A stretch of DNA of 64,000 nt from Prorocentrum cordatum (Eukaryota; Sar; Dinophyceae; Prorocentrales; Prorocentraceae): assembly GCA_963575745.1 (NCBI GenBank), contig CAUYUJ010015294.1, forward strand, positions 56,001 through 120,000, in the 5' to 3' direction. This document shows, one piece after another, positions 20,547 through 31,299 of this stretch. The translations under genes were made by a program, and so were the position numbers. Each line of letters opens with the position of its first letter. The first letter of the stretch is position 1. The notes beneath the pieces are model-generated. The model searched no databases. It worked only from the letters and a program-made list of their open reading frames with translations, and was not told the origin of the DNA.

Positions 20547-22307
20547 ACTGGGCGCCGGCGGTAAACCGTCAACCTTTGTTACCGCCGGGAGACTCGTAGA
20601 GCTTCCTGACAACATATACTGTCGGAAAAATAGAGAACAAATAGTTTTTCAGGCCAACTCGAGTATCAGACCAAATTCAGACCTCTGAATGCGACAGACG
20701 GACGCGTCTGATGTCTCAGAATCGATTCCTGTGATTACCCGCCCTGCAGCCTTCCTACGGCCCGAATTAAGTGCAGAATGCCGACAATAGCTCTCAAGAT
20801 GACTGGAAGAATACGAACAGTTTCGTGATTCTGGATCGCGCGACAGACCGAGTTCAGAGCTCTGTATTCAACAGGCGAACGCCTGATGATTCTGAGTGCG
20901 GAAGTAGTGCGTACCAGCACTGTAGCTGCCCTACAGCTCGAGTTGAGTAGAAAATACCGGCATCAAGTTGACTCGAATAATACACACAAGTTTGCGGACC
21001 TAGCTCGGCTAACAGACCGAGTAAAGACCTCTGGATTCAATAGGCAAATGCGTCTGATCATTCTGAGTGCGATAGGAGTGCGCACCAGCACTGTGTAGCT
21101 GCCCTACAGATCGAGTTCAGTAGAAAATACCGGCAACGCGTAGCAAGTTGACTCGAATAATACAGACAGGTTTGCGGACCTAGCTCGGCTGACAGACCGA
21201 GTTCAGACCTCTGGGTTCAACAGACGAACGCGCCTGATCATTCTGCATGCATTAGCTGTGCTTACCAGCTCTGTAGCTGCCCTAGAGCTCGAGTTATGTC
21301 CAGAAAACCGTCAGCGCATATCAAGATGACTCGAAACGGCCGATCCCGCCACAGTGCTTTTTTGCCTTCAAAGTTACCTGATCGAGCTGAGATCAAGATG
21401 GAGAGCAGGAATAAGATCGAATATCACGGGAAAAAAAACTAGAGCTCTAACGAATTGTCAAATTTTGAGAACGAAATTTTCAACCGAGCAAAGTCAGCAA
21501 AAGTTCTGTCGAGATTTTTCTTGCCAACTGGCGCCGGCGGTGAACCGTCAACCTGGTCACCGCCGGGAACCTCGTGGAGCTCCTTGAATCCGTGAGAAAG
21601 CTCAGCATTAAAGCGGGAGCTTCTGGGAGCCTCTAGGTCACCCATAGATCGATATAAATTAGAAAAAAATCATCCGACACAAAAAATACAAAATTGTACA
21701 AATCGATATGTTTCATTGATTTTGAAAATTCTAATCAATTGGGGCACTCTCGAGGCTCCCATTCGATGTCTCGCATGTCGCTACTTCGATTGGAATGTAC
21801 CTGGCATGCATAGCATGCACTCAGCTCGAATTATCATCGAAACACCGTTCGCAACACGCATACATAGAGACAGTATTTCGAGCATAACTCCTGACTCAGC
21901 CATTTCTAGGAACTCAGCTTCCAGTATGACGCGCCAGATCATTCTGCATCGACTGGTGTGCGTGAGAGGTCTGTAGCTTGCTGACAGCTCGAGTTAAGTA
22001 AAGCCAACCACCGTTACCTGCCAAACTGCACTGCAGGCAAAGTCGGTTCCTGCAAGTCTTTTGACAGTAATATTGCCTCTAGAGCCCTGAAAATTTTACC
22101 AGCAGGTGCGCCATAGCTTACTGTGAGAAAAATCCGTTTTCTGAAAACGAATTGTCAAATCTTGCACAAAGTTTCAAAAACCGACCCCAGGTTAACACAT
22201 TGTCTCTTTTGGTCGGGTCGCCCAACTAGCTCCACCCTGCGCCCGAATTCCTCTTAGCTCATCTCGTCGAAGAGCTCTACGAGGTACTAGCTCTCCAGCG
22301 CGCCGGA
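20547..22307 (+). mobile_element. C-A-B element interrupted by a D-H element
   Basis: Head at 20,547, about four A monomers (20,651-21,345), B tail 21,346-21,526. It resumes after the D-H element as ACTAGCTCTCCAGCGCGCC (22,286-22,307), exactly the B sequence following GCCA, then is cut again at GCCGGA by the next D. Confidence 0.8.
21527..22285 (+). mobile_element. D-H element, internally deleted
   Basis: D head ACTGGCGCCGGCGGTGAACC with dyad arms CCGGCGGTGA and TCACCGCCGG, then AACCTCGTGGAGCTCC. The D part jumps at about 21,635 to the H part (AGATCGATATAAATTAG...) and closes GAAGAGCTCTACGAGGT. It lacks the hairpin segment present in the longer copies. Confidence 0.8.
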
Positions 22308-23385
22308 ACTGGCGCCGGCGGTGAACCGTCAACCTGGTCACCGCCGGGAACCTCGTAGAGCTCCTTGAATCCGTGAGAAAGCTCAGCATCAAAGCGGGAG
22401 CTTCTGGGAGCTTTTCTACAAAAACTTCAAGTTGAGATTTTTTCGGAGTCAACATGAAGTCGGTTCCTTCAAGTGAACTGGTACTGAAAATGACTCTAGA
22501 TGGCCGAGCTGATCAGGGAACGAAGTTTATATCTCAATGCTCGGAGTAAAAATCTGCTTTTTCAAAATGAATTGTCAAATATCTTTCAAAAAATTGCAAA
22601 ACCACCCAAAAGTTGTCACATTGTCCGCCTCGGCCGGCTGGACCAAAGTTCTCACTCCCAGCGAAGCTATTCATATGAAGTCTCGCGCTCTCAGTGAGAG
22701 CGCGAGACCATTCTGCGTCGACAAAAATGCACCAGAACTCTCTAGGTCACCCATAGATCGATATAAATTAGAAAAAAATCATCCGACATAAAAAATGTAA
22801 AATTGTACAAATCGATATTTTTCATTAATTTTGAAAATTCTAATCAATTTGGGCACTCTCGAGGCTCATTCGATGTCTCGCATGTCGCTGCTTCGATTGG
22901 AATGCACCTGGCATGCATAGCATGCACTCAGCTCGAATTATCATCGAAACACCGTTCGCAACACGCATACATAGAGACGGTATTTCGATCATAACTCCTG
23001 ACTCAGCCATTTCGAGGAACTCTCGAGCTTCCAGTGTGACGCGTCAGATCATTCTGCATCGACTGGTGTGCGTGAGAGGTCTGTAGATTGCTGACAGCTC
23101 GAGTTAAGTAAAGCCAACCACCGTCACCTGCCAAACTGTACTGCGGGCAAAGTCGGTTCCCGCAAGTCTTTTGATAGTAATATTGCTTCTAGAGCCCTGA
23201 AAATTTTACCAGCAGATGCGCCATAGCTTATTGTAGGTAGGAAAAATCCAACTTATGAAAACGAATTGTCAAATCTTGCACAATGTTCCAAAAACCGACC
23301 CCAGGTTAACACATTGTCTCTTTTGGTCGGGTCGGCCAACTAGCACCACCCTGCGCCCGAATTCCTCTTAGCTCATCTCGTCGAA
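22308..23385 (+). mobile_element. D-H element, long form
   Basis: About 1.05 kb: D head, CCTCGTAGAGCTCC, CGGAGTCAACATGAAGTCGG, a 29-bp hairpin at 22,680, AT-rich H part, a degenerate A-like piece (ACAGCTCGAGTTAAGTA) near 23,096, and a closing segment that breaks at CTCGTCGAA before GAGCTC. Short overlapping frames exist but stop early in the sister copies. Confidence 0.8.
22680..22708. repeat. 29-bp hairpin in D-H, identical in three copies
   Basis: Arms GTCTCGCGCTCTCA and TGAGAGCGCGAGAC around one G. The same hairpin is at 24,706-24,734 and 28,479-28,507. Confidence 0.9.
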
Positions 23386-23518
23386 AGTAAGGCAAGGTAA
23401 AATAAGGTCAAATAAGGTAAGGTAAAATCGCAAAACTACCCAAAAGTTATCACATTGTCCGCCTCCGCCGGGTGGGCCAACTAGCTCCACCCCGCGCCGG
23501 AATTCCTCTAGCTCATCG
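23386..23518 (+). repeat. AAGGTAA-rich tract and D remainder
   Basis: A short AAGGTAA/AAATAAGGT simple repeat (23,386-23,445) followed by the 3' part of a D element (CGCAAAACTACCC to TAGCTCATCG). Confidence 0.7.
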
Positions 23519-24333
23519 ACTGGCGCCGGCGGTGAACCGTCAACCTGGTCACTGCCGGGAACCTCGTAGAGCTCCTTGCACGCGTAAGAAAGCTCAGGAT
23601 CGAAGCGAAGAGCTTATTGGAGCTTTTCTAGAAAAACGTAAAATTGAGATTTTTCGGAGTCAACATGAAGTCGGTTCCCGGAAGTCAACTGATACTAAAA
23701 CTGCCTCTAGAGAGCTGAGCTGCTGAGGAAACATAGTTTATATGCCAATGCTCGGCGTAAAAATCTGCTTTCTCAAAATGAATTGTCAAATATCTTTCAA
23801 AAAATCGCAAAACCACCTAAAAGTTGTCACATTGTCCTTTCTGGCCGGGTGGGCCAACTGGCGCCGGCGGTGAACCGTCAACCTGGTCACCGCCGGGAAC
23901 CTCGTAGAGCTCCTTGAATCCGTGAGAAAGCTCAGCATCGAAGCGGAAGCTTCTGGGAGCTTTTCTACAGAAAAAATCAAGTTGAGATTTTTCGGAGTCA
24001 ACATGAAGTCGGTTGCTCCAAGTGAACTGGTACTGAAAATCACTCTAGAGAGCTGAGCTGCTCAGGGAACGAAGTTTATATCTCAATGCTCGGAGTAAAA
24101 ATCTGCTTTCACAAAATGAATTGTCAAATATCTTTCAAAAAATTACAAAACCACCCAAAAGATACACTTTGGTCCAGCCCCGGGTCCAGCCGGGGGTGGG
24201 CCAACTAGCACTACCCCGCTCCGGAAACTCCTCTATCTCAATCGATAACGAAAGCTCAACTACTACGAGGTACTAGCACCAACCCGCGGCCCGAATTCCT
24301 CTTAGCTCATCTCGTCGAAGAGCTCTACGAGGT
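23519..24333 (+). mobile_element. D element hosting another D element
   Basis: Segments 23,519-23,856 and 24,272-24,333 join at GGCCA^ACTAGC to give one complete D element ending GAGCTCTACGAGGT. Inserted at CTCATCG^A of the preceding D remainder. Confidence 0.8.
23857..24271 (+). mobile_element. D element nested in a D element
   Basis: Starts ACTGGCGCCGGCGGTGAACC and closes ACTACTACGAGGT. The host continues as ACTAGCACCAACCCG, giving a clean same-family nest with no duplication beyond the ambiguous ACT. Confidence 0.8.
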
Positions 24334-25313
24334 ACTGGCGCCGGCGGTGAACCGTCAACCTGGTCACCGCCGGGAACCACGTAGAGCTCCTTGAATCCGT
24401 GAGAAAGCTCAGCATCAAAGCGGGAGCTTCTGGGAGCTTTTCTACAAAAACTTCAAGTTGAGATTTTTTCGGAGTCAACATGAAGTCCGTTCCTTCAAGT
24501 GAACTGGTACTGAAAATGACTCTAGATGGCCGAGCTGATCAGGGAACGAAGTTTATATCTCAATGCTCGGAGTAAAAATCTGCTTTTTCAAAATGAATTG
24601 TCAAATATCTTTCAAAAAATTGCAAAACCAACCAAAAGTTGTCACATTGTCCGCCTCGGCCGGCTGGACCAAAGTTCTCACTCCCAGCGAAGCTATTCAT
24701 ATGAAGTCTCGCGCTCTCAGTGAGAGCGCGAGACATTCTGCGTCGACAAAAATGCACCAGAACTCTCTAGGTCACCCATAGATCGATATAAATTAGAAAA
24801 AAAATCATCCGACACAAAAAATATAAAATTGTACAAATCGATATTTTCATTGATTTTGAAAATTCAAATCAATTTGGGCACTCTCGAGGCTCCCATTCGA
24901 TGTCTCGCCATGTCGCTACTTCGATTGGAAATGTAACCTGGCATGCATAGCAAAGCACTCAGCTCGATATCCATCATCGAAACACCGTTCGCAAACGCAT
25001 ACATAAGACCAGTATTTCTAGCATAACACCTGACTCACGACAGCCATTATCCTTTCTATCTAGGAACTCTCGAGCTTCCAGTGTGACGCGCCAGATCATT
25101 CTGCATCGACTGGTGTGCGTGAGAGGTCTGCAGCTTGCTGACAGCTCGAGTTAAGTAAAGCCAACCACCGTCACCTGCAAAACTGCACTGCAGGCAAAGT
25201 CGGTTCCTGCAAGTCTTTTGACAGTAATATTGCCCCTAGAGCCCTGAAAATTTTACCAGCAGGTGCGCCATAGCTTACTGTAGGTAGGAAAAATCCAACT
25301 AGTGAAAACGAAT
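24334..25313 (+). mobile_element. D-H element, long form, second copy
   Basis: Near-identical in order to 22,308-23,385, with the hairpin at 24,706. Cut at GAAAACGAAT by a degenerate D; its text resumes at 25,713 as TATAGTCAAATCTGCAC, where sister copies read TTGTCAAATCTTGCAC. Confidence 0.75.
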
Positions 25314-25712
25314 ACTGCGTGATGGTGATGATCCGACAACCTATCATGAGTCTGATCCATCGTAGAGCTCCTTTCACGCCTAAGATTCTTCAGATTCGAA
25401 AGAGAGAGCTCCTGGAAGAATTTCTCGAAAACGGGGAAAATTGATTTTTTCGCGTCGACGTGAAGATGGTTCCTCCAAGTGTTTTGATAGTAAGATTGCG
25501 CCTACGGAGCTCATACTAAGAACGAGAGGCCGTCATAGTCGTTTACAGGTGCGAAAAATCTGCTTTCTCAAAATGAATTGTCAAATATCTTTCAAAAAAT
25601 TGCAAAACCACCCAAAAGTTATCACTTTGTCCTTTCTGGCCGGGTGGGCCAACTAGCTCCACCCCGCGCCGGAATTCCTCTAGCTCTCGATGCCTAAAGA
25701 GCTCTACGAGGT
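25314..25712 (+). mobile_element. Diverged D/E element
   Basis: The head dyad is decayed, but CATCGTAGAGCTCC, GTCGACGTGAAGATGG, AATTGTCAAATATCTTTC and the closing GAGCTCTACGAGGT at 25,712 are clear. Confidence 0.7.
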
Positions 25713-26032
25713 TATAGTCAAATCTGCACACTGGAGCCACGGTGAACCGTCACCTGGTCACGACCCGGAACCTCGTAGAGCTCCCTGAATCCTTGAGAAA
25801 TCTCAAGCCCCAACAAAGCGGGAGTTCTGGGACTTTTCAACATAAAAAAATCAAAGTAAAAATTTTCGTGGCGAACATGAAGTCGTTGCTCCAGTATGCG
25901 AAACCGAACTTGCTAACTGAAAGTCCACTCTAGAGAGCTGAGTCTGCTTTCTCAAAAAAAGTTTATATCTCAATGCTCACGAAGTGTAAAAATCTGCTTT
26001 CCTCAAATGAATTGTCAAATATCATTCAAAAA
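25713..26032 (+). repeat. D-H remainder and degenerate D element
   Basis: A short resumed D-H piece, then a D element with a decayed head (ACTGGAGCCACGGTGAACCG at 25,730), interior matches and internal rearrangement (GTTTATATCTCAATGCTC). It is cut near 26,033 by another D head. Confidence 0.6.
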
Positions 26033-26360
26033 ACAGCACCGGCGGTGAACCGTCAACCTGGTCACCGCCGGAAACCTCGTAGAGCTCCTCGCAACCGTGA
26101 GAAAGCTCAGGATCAAGCTTCTGGGAGCTTTCTACAGAAACTTCAAGTTCAGATTTTTCGGAGTCAACATGAAGTCGGTTCCTCCAAGTGAACTGGTACT
26201 GAAAATGACTCTAGAGGGCTGAGCTGCTCAGGGAACAAAGTTTATATCTCAATGCTCGGAGTAAAAATCTGCTTTCTCAAAATGAATTGTCAAATATCTT
26301 TCAAAAAATTACAAAACCACCCAAAAGTTATCACATTGTCCGCCTCCGCCGGGTGGGCCA
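26033..26360 (+). mobile_element. D element up to its interruption
   Basis: ACAGCACCGGCGGTGAACC head with intact dyad, typical D text, cut at GGTGGGCCA by a C head. Confidence 0.75.
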
Positions 26361-26722
26361 ACTGGGCGCCGGCGGTAAACCGTCAACCTTTCTTACCGCC
26401 GGGGGACTCGTAGAGCTTCCTGACAATATATACTGAGGGAAAAATCTCCAAAGAACGACTATTTCTCAAGCCCAAGCGATTTCAGACCTCTCAAGATAAC
26501 GCTAACCAAAAACAAACAGTTTCGCAACCCAGTTCGAGTATCAAACCGAGTTCAGACCTCTGAATGCGACAGGCGGGCGCGTCTGATGACTGCCAACCCA
26601 CTCATGTGATTCCAGCCCTAAAGCCCCCCTACAGCCCGAGTTAAGTGCAGAAAACCGACAGTATCGACTCGAATAATATAATAGTTTTGCGAACCTAGTT
26701 CGAACCTCCGCCGGGTGGGCCA
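26361..26722 (+). mobile_element. Truncated C-A element plus D scrap
   Basis: C head, about 1.5 A monomers, then an abrupt join at about 26,703 to CCTCCGCCGGGTGGGCCA of a D element. The same D text precedes the head at 26,361, so this piece may be one unit of a local duplication. Confidence 0.65.
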
Positions 26723-27765
26723 ACTGGGCGCCGGCGGTAAACCGTCAACCTTTCTTACCGCCGGGGGACTCGTAGAGCTTCCTGACAATATATAATGTGG
26801 AAAAGGATTTCAGAGAACGACTAGTTTTCCAGCCCATAGACCCCTCACGATGACAGTTTTCCAATCGAGCTCGAGTATGAGACTGAGTTCAGATCTCTGA
26901 ATGCGACAGGCGGACGCGTCTGATGTCTGCAGATCGATTCCTGTGATTACCAGCTCTGCAGCCACCAATACGGCCTGAGTTAAATGCAGAAAACCGAGAG
27001 TACCTCCCAGGATGACTCGAATAATACAACAGTTTTGCGGATCTCGTTCGAGCAGCAGACCGAGTTCCGAGCTCTCGGTTCGGCGAACAGGCGCGCCTGA
27101 TGTCTCGAAATCGGTTTCTCTGACCAGCAGCACTGTAGCCCCCCCCCCCAGCACGATTTAAGTACAGAAAACCGAGAGCACTTCTCAAGATGACTCGAAC
27201 AATACCAATAGTTTCGCGAACCTAGCTCGGGGAGCAGGCCGAGTTCAGAGCTCTTGATTCAACAGACGAACGCGCCTGATAATTCTCAATCGATTTCTGT
27301 GATTATTAGCTCTGTGCCTGCCCTACAGATCGAGTTAAGTACGAAAAACCGAGAGCGTCTACTACAATAATTCGAATAATACGAATAGGTTTGCGACCCT
27401 AGCTCGGCTAGCAGACCGAGTTCAGACCTCTGGATTCAACAGGCGAACGCGCCTAATCATTCTCAATGCATTAGCTGTGCTGACCAGCTCTGTAGTTGTC
27501 CTGAAGCTCGAGTTATCTTGAGAAAACCGACAGCGCGTATCAAGATGACTCGAAACGGCCGTTCCCGCCCGTGTGCTTTTTGGCCTTCAAAGTTACCCGA
27601 TCGAGCTGAGAACAAGATGGCGAGCGGGAATAAGATCGAATATCATGGGAAAAAATACTAGAGCTCTAACGAATGGTCAAATTTTGAGAACAAAATTTTC
27701 AACCGACCAAAAGTCACCAAAAAGATCAAGAGTTATTCTTTCCAAAACAAGCTCTCCACTGCTCC
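26723..27765 (+). mobile_element. C-A-B element up to its interruption
   Basis: Head, about four A monomers (26,831-27,555) and a B tail that decays after CAAAAGTCACC and is cut at CTGCTCCGG. A poly-C run lies at about 27,140. Confidence 0.7.
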
Positions 27766-28102
27766 GGACTGGCCGCCTCGGTGAAACCGTCAACCGGTCA
27801 CCGCCGGTGAACCACGTAACTCCTCTTACTAAAAAGTAACAGAGCATCGACACAGAATCGAAAAATTGAGATTTTTCGAAAATCTTCAAATTCGATTTTT
27901 TCGATATTCATATTCGCTCAGTTCCTGGAAGTCAGCTCATACAAAAATGCATCGAGAGAGCTGAGCTGCTGTCAGAGAGAAGTTCATATGCCAGTACTCG
28001 GCGTAAAAATCTGCTTTTTGAAAATAAATGGTCAAATATCTTTCAAATTTTTGCAAAACCATCCAAAAGTTGTCACATTGTCCGTTCTGGCCGGGTGGGC
28101 CA
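27766..28102 (+). mobile_element. Diverged D element
   Basis: Head ACTGGCCGCCTCGGTGAAAC (decayed), interior with GTTCATATGCCAGTACTCGG, cut at GGTGGGCCA by the next D head. Confidence 0.65.
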
Positions 28103-29158
28103 ACTGGCGCCGGCGGTGAACCGTCAACCTGGTCACCGCCGGGAACCTCGTAGAGCTCCTTGAATTGAATCCGTGAGAAAGCTCAGCATCAAAGCGGGAG
28201 CTTCTGGGAGCTTTTCTACAAACACTTCAAGTTGAGATTTTTTCGGAGTCAACATCAAGTCGGTTCCTTCAAGTGAACTGGTACTGAAAATGACTCTAGA
28301 TGGCCGAGCTGATCAGGGAACGAAGTTTATATCTCAATGCTCGGAGTAACAATCTGCTTTTTCAAAATGAATTGTCAAATATCTTTCAAAAAATTGCAAA
28401 ACCACCCAAAGTTGTCACATTGTCCGCCTCGGCCGGCTGGACCAAAGTTCTCACTCCCAGCGAAGCTATTCATATGAAGTCTCGCGCTCTCAGTGAGAGC
28501 GCGAGACCATTCTGCGTCGACAAAAATGCACCAGAACTCTCTAGGTCACCCATAGATCGATATAAATTAGAAAAAATCATCCGACATAAAAAATGTAAAA
28601 TTGTACAAATCGATATTTTTCATTAATTTTGAAAATTCTAATCAATTTGGGCACTCTCGAGGCTCATTCGATGTCTCGCATGTCGCTGCTTCGATTGGAA
28701 TGCACATGGCATGCATAGCATGCACTCAGCTCGAATTATCATCGAAACACCGTTCGCAACACGCATACATAGAGACGGTATTTCGATCATAACTCCTGAC
28801 TCAGCCATTTCGAGGAACTCTCGAGCTTCCAGTGTGACGCGTCAGATCATTCTGCATCGACTGGTGTGCGTGAGAGGTCTGTAGATTGCTGACAGCTCGA
28901 GTTAAGTAAAGCCAACCATCGTCACCTGCCAAACTGTACTGCGGGCAAAGTCTGTTCCCGCAAGTCTTTTGATAGTAATATTGCTTCTAGAGCCCTGAAA
29001 ATTTACCAGCAGATGCGCCATAGCTTATTTTAGGTAGGAAAACTCCAACTTATGAAAACGAATTGTCAAATCTTGCACAATGATCCAAAAACCGACCCCA
29101 GGTTACCACATTGTCTCTTTTGGTCGGGTCGGCCAACTAGCTCCACCCTGCGCCCGAA
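28103..29158 (+). mobile_element. D-H element, long form, third copy
   Basis: Same order as 22,308-23,385 with the hairpin at 28,479. Ends abruptly at CGCCCGAATTC where F sequence begins, so the closing segment is missing and the nest structure is broken here. Confidence 0.8.
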
Positions 29159-30512
29159 TTCGAGTTGCTCCAAGGATCGTGGACCGGCGCGTGGGCGTGT
29201 CCTCCTTACCACCCACAGCCGGCTTCTTATCTGAAACCCTCTGCTCTCAAGGAGCAATCCGGGAAAAACCCGGATGGCGAAGCCAAGCGCGGAGCGCCGC
29301 ACGGGGACCTCTGCCAGGCGGCCTGAACGATGCGCGGGACGCTGGAAACCTTGCAGGAGACGTTTGCAGGGGCGTCGTTTACGATGCGTGGGGCCTGCAA
29401 AGCGCGCAAGGAAGATCTGCCTAGGAGCCTGGAAGAACTGCCGAAGCTCTTCCCTGCGCCGAAGCTTCGCGCACCCTGGAGCCACGCGTATTGGGAAACG
29501 CTGGGAAGCCACGCTCCCGGAACCGCTGCCGGTTCCGGCAACCTGCTGCGAGAACCGTGGACCGGCGGAGGTGGGCGTGTGCTCCTCACCACCCACCGCC
29601 GGCTTCTTATCTGAAACCCTCAGCTCTGCAAGGAGCTATCCGGGAAATTTGTAAGCGTCCAAAACCCGGATAGCGAAAGCCAAGCGCGGAACGCCGCACG
29701 GGGTTCTCTGCCAGGCCGCCTGAAACGATGCGCGGGACGCTGGAAACCTCGCAGGAGGCGCTTTCAGGAGCGCTGTTTACGATGCGTGGGGCTATTTCGC
29801 GTGCGTGGAGACGCTGGAAACGACGCGTGACGGAGCTCTGCGGACGCTGGACACGATCCCTGATACCCTTGCACGCTTTCCCGCACACGTGCAGGCACGC
29901 CTGCACGCGTGCCTGGACGCTGGACACGATCCCTGATACCCTTGCACGCTTTCCCGCACACGTGCAGGCACGCCTGCACGCGTGCCTGGAGCACCCCTGA
30001 GCTGCTGCCAGCGACGCTTCCACGCGTGCCTGCACGCGTGCAGGCACGCGTGGACGCGTGCATGGAGAGCCCCCGGAACACGCTGCCGGGACCGGCAACT
30101 TCCGCCGAGAATCGTGGAGCGGCAGAGGTGGGCTTGTGCTCCTCACCACCCACCGCGGGCTTCTTATCTGAAACCCTCAGCTCTCAAGGAGCTATCCGGG
30201 AACTTGTAAGCGTCCAAAACCCGGATAGCCCAAGCACGGAACGCCGCACGGGGACCTAGGCCGCCTGAAACGATGCGCGGGACGCTGGAAGAACTGCCGA
30301 AGCTCCCTTCCGAAGCTCTGCCGAAGCGCTTCGCGCACCCTGGAGCCACGCGTATTGGGAAACGCTAGGAAGCCACGCTCCCGGACCCGCTGCAAGTTCC
30401 GGCAACCTGCTCCGGGGATCGTGGAGCGGCGGAGGTGGGCGTGTGCTCCTCACCACCCACCGCCGGCTTCTTCTCTGAAACCCTCAGCTCTCCAAGGAGC
30501 TACCCGGGAAAA
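29159..30512 (+). mobile_element. F element array
   Basis: An F 3' end (to about 29,262, GAGCAATCCGGG) followed by three further F units ending at about 29,645 (GAGCTATCCGGG), 30,202 (GAGCTATCCGGG) and 30,512 (GAGCTACCCGGG). The unit starts present read TTGTAAGCGTCC. Many overlapping open frames on both strands reflect high GC and are not conserved among units. Confidence 0.75.
29846..29991 (+). repeat. 73-bp tandem duplication inside an F unit
   Basis: GCTGGACACGATCCCTGATA starts at 29,846 and again at 29,919; both copies contain GCACACGTGCAGGCACGCC. It is next to the ACGCGTGC-rich palindrome of 30,020-30,060. Confidence 0.85.
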
Positions 30513-31299
30513 AAGAGCGCAGCGAGCCTTTGGGGACGGGAAATCTTTCCTGAAGAGCCCCGGGAAGCTCTCTGCAGCGCTGCCGAAGCGCTGGTAGAAC
30601 CGCTTCCGTGCGTGCCTGCACGTGTGCAGGCACGCGTGGAAGCTTGCCGGCAGCTCCCCCGGACACCTCTTGTTGTCCAAAACCCGAGTAGCGAAGTGAG
30701 AGACGCGCGCGCACGGGCCGCGCGCACTTCTGTCCGCCTGCTCCGCACGCTGCGTGCGCACACCTCTTGGACGTGCGCGGAGGTGCCAGCTTCTGAAGCG
30801 CTCGCTGCTTGCAAACGTGCGTGGTGGCGATGGAAAGCTCGCCTGAAGCGCTCCTGAAGGGCAGCAGACGTGCGTGGTGGCGGTGGACAGCTCGCCTCAA
30901 GCGCTCCTGAAGGGCAGAGAGCGACGCTTCCACGCCTGCCTGCACGCGTGGGCGCTCGCTGCCCGGGAAGCTTCGCGAGGCCTCTGGTGCACGTTCGCGA
31001 GGCCTCCGGGGCACGTTCTACTGGAACGTATTGGAACAGACGCTCCGGGACACGCTGCGGAACCCGAACCCTCACGGAAGGGCACGTGGAGCGGTGGGCG
31101 GAAGGGTGCGGCGGCGTGCGCGCACCGGCCAGCTTCTTCTCTAACAACCCTACGTAGCCCACGCGGCTATCCGGAAACGTTTCCGGTTCACCGGAGCTGC
31201 TGCGAGGCCTGTGGGCCGCCGTGGAGGAGCTTATGGCAGGCGCCACCACCGTCCGGCTTCTAATCTTAAACCCTTTAGCTCTCAGCGAGCTCTCCGGGA
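30513..31299 (+). mobile_element. G/F-related mixed units
   Basis: G-like start (TTTGGGGACGGGAAATC), a palindrome-related segment near 30,607, then TGTCCAAAACCCGAGTAGCG and a diverged unit ending GCGGCTATCCGG. An internal 53-bp duplication begins at CGTGCGTGGTGG (30,816 and 30,869). Confidence 0.6.
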
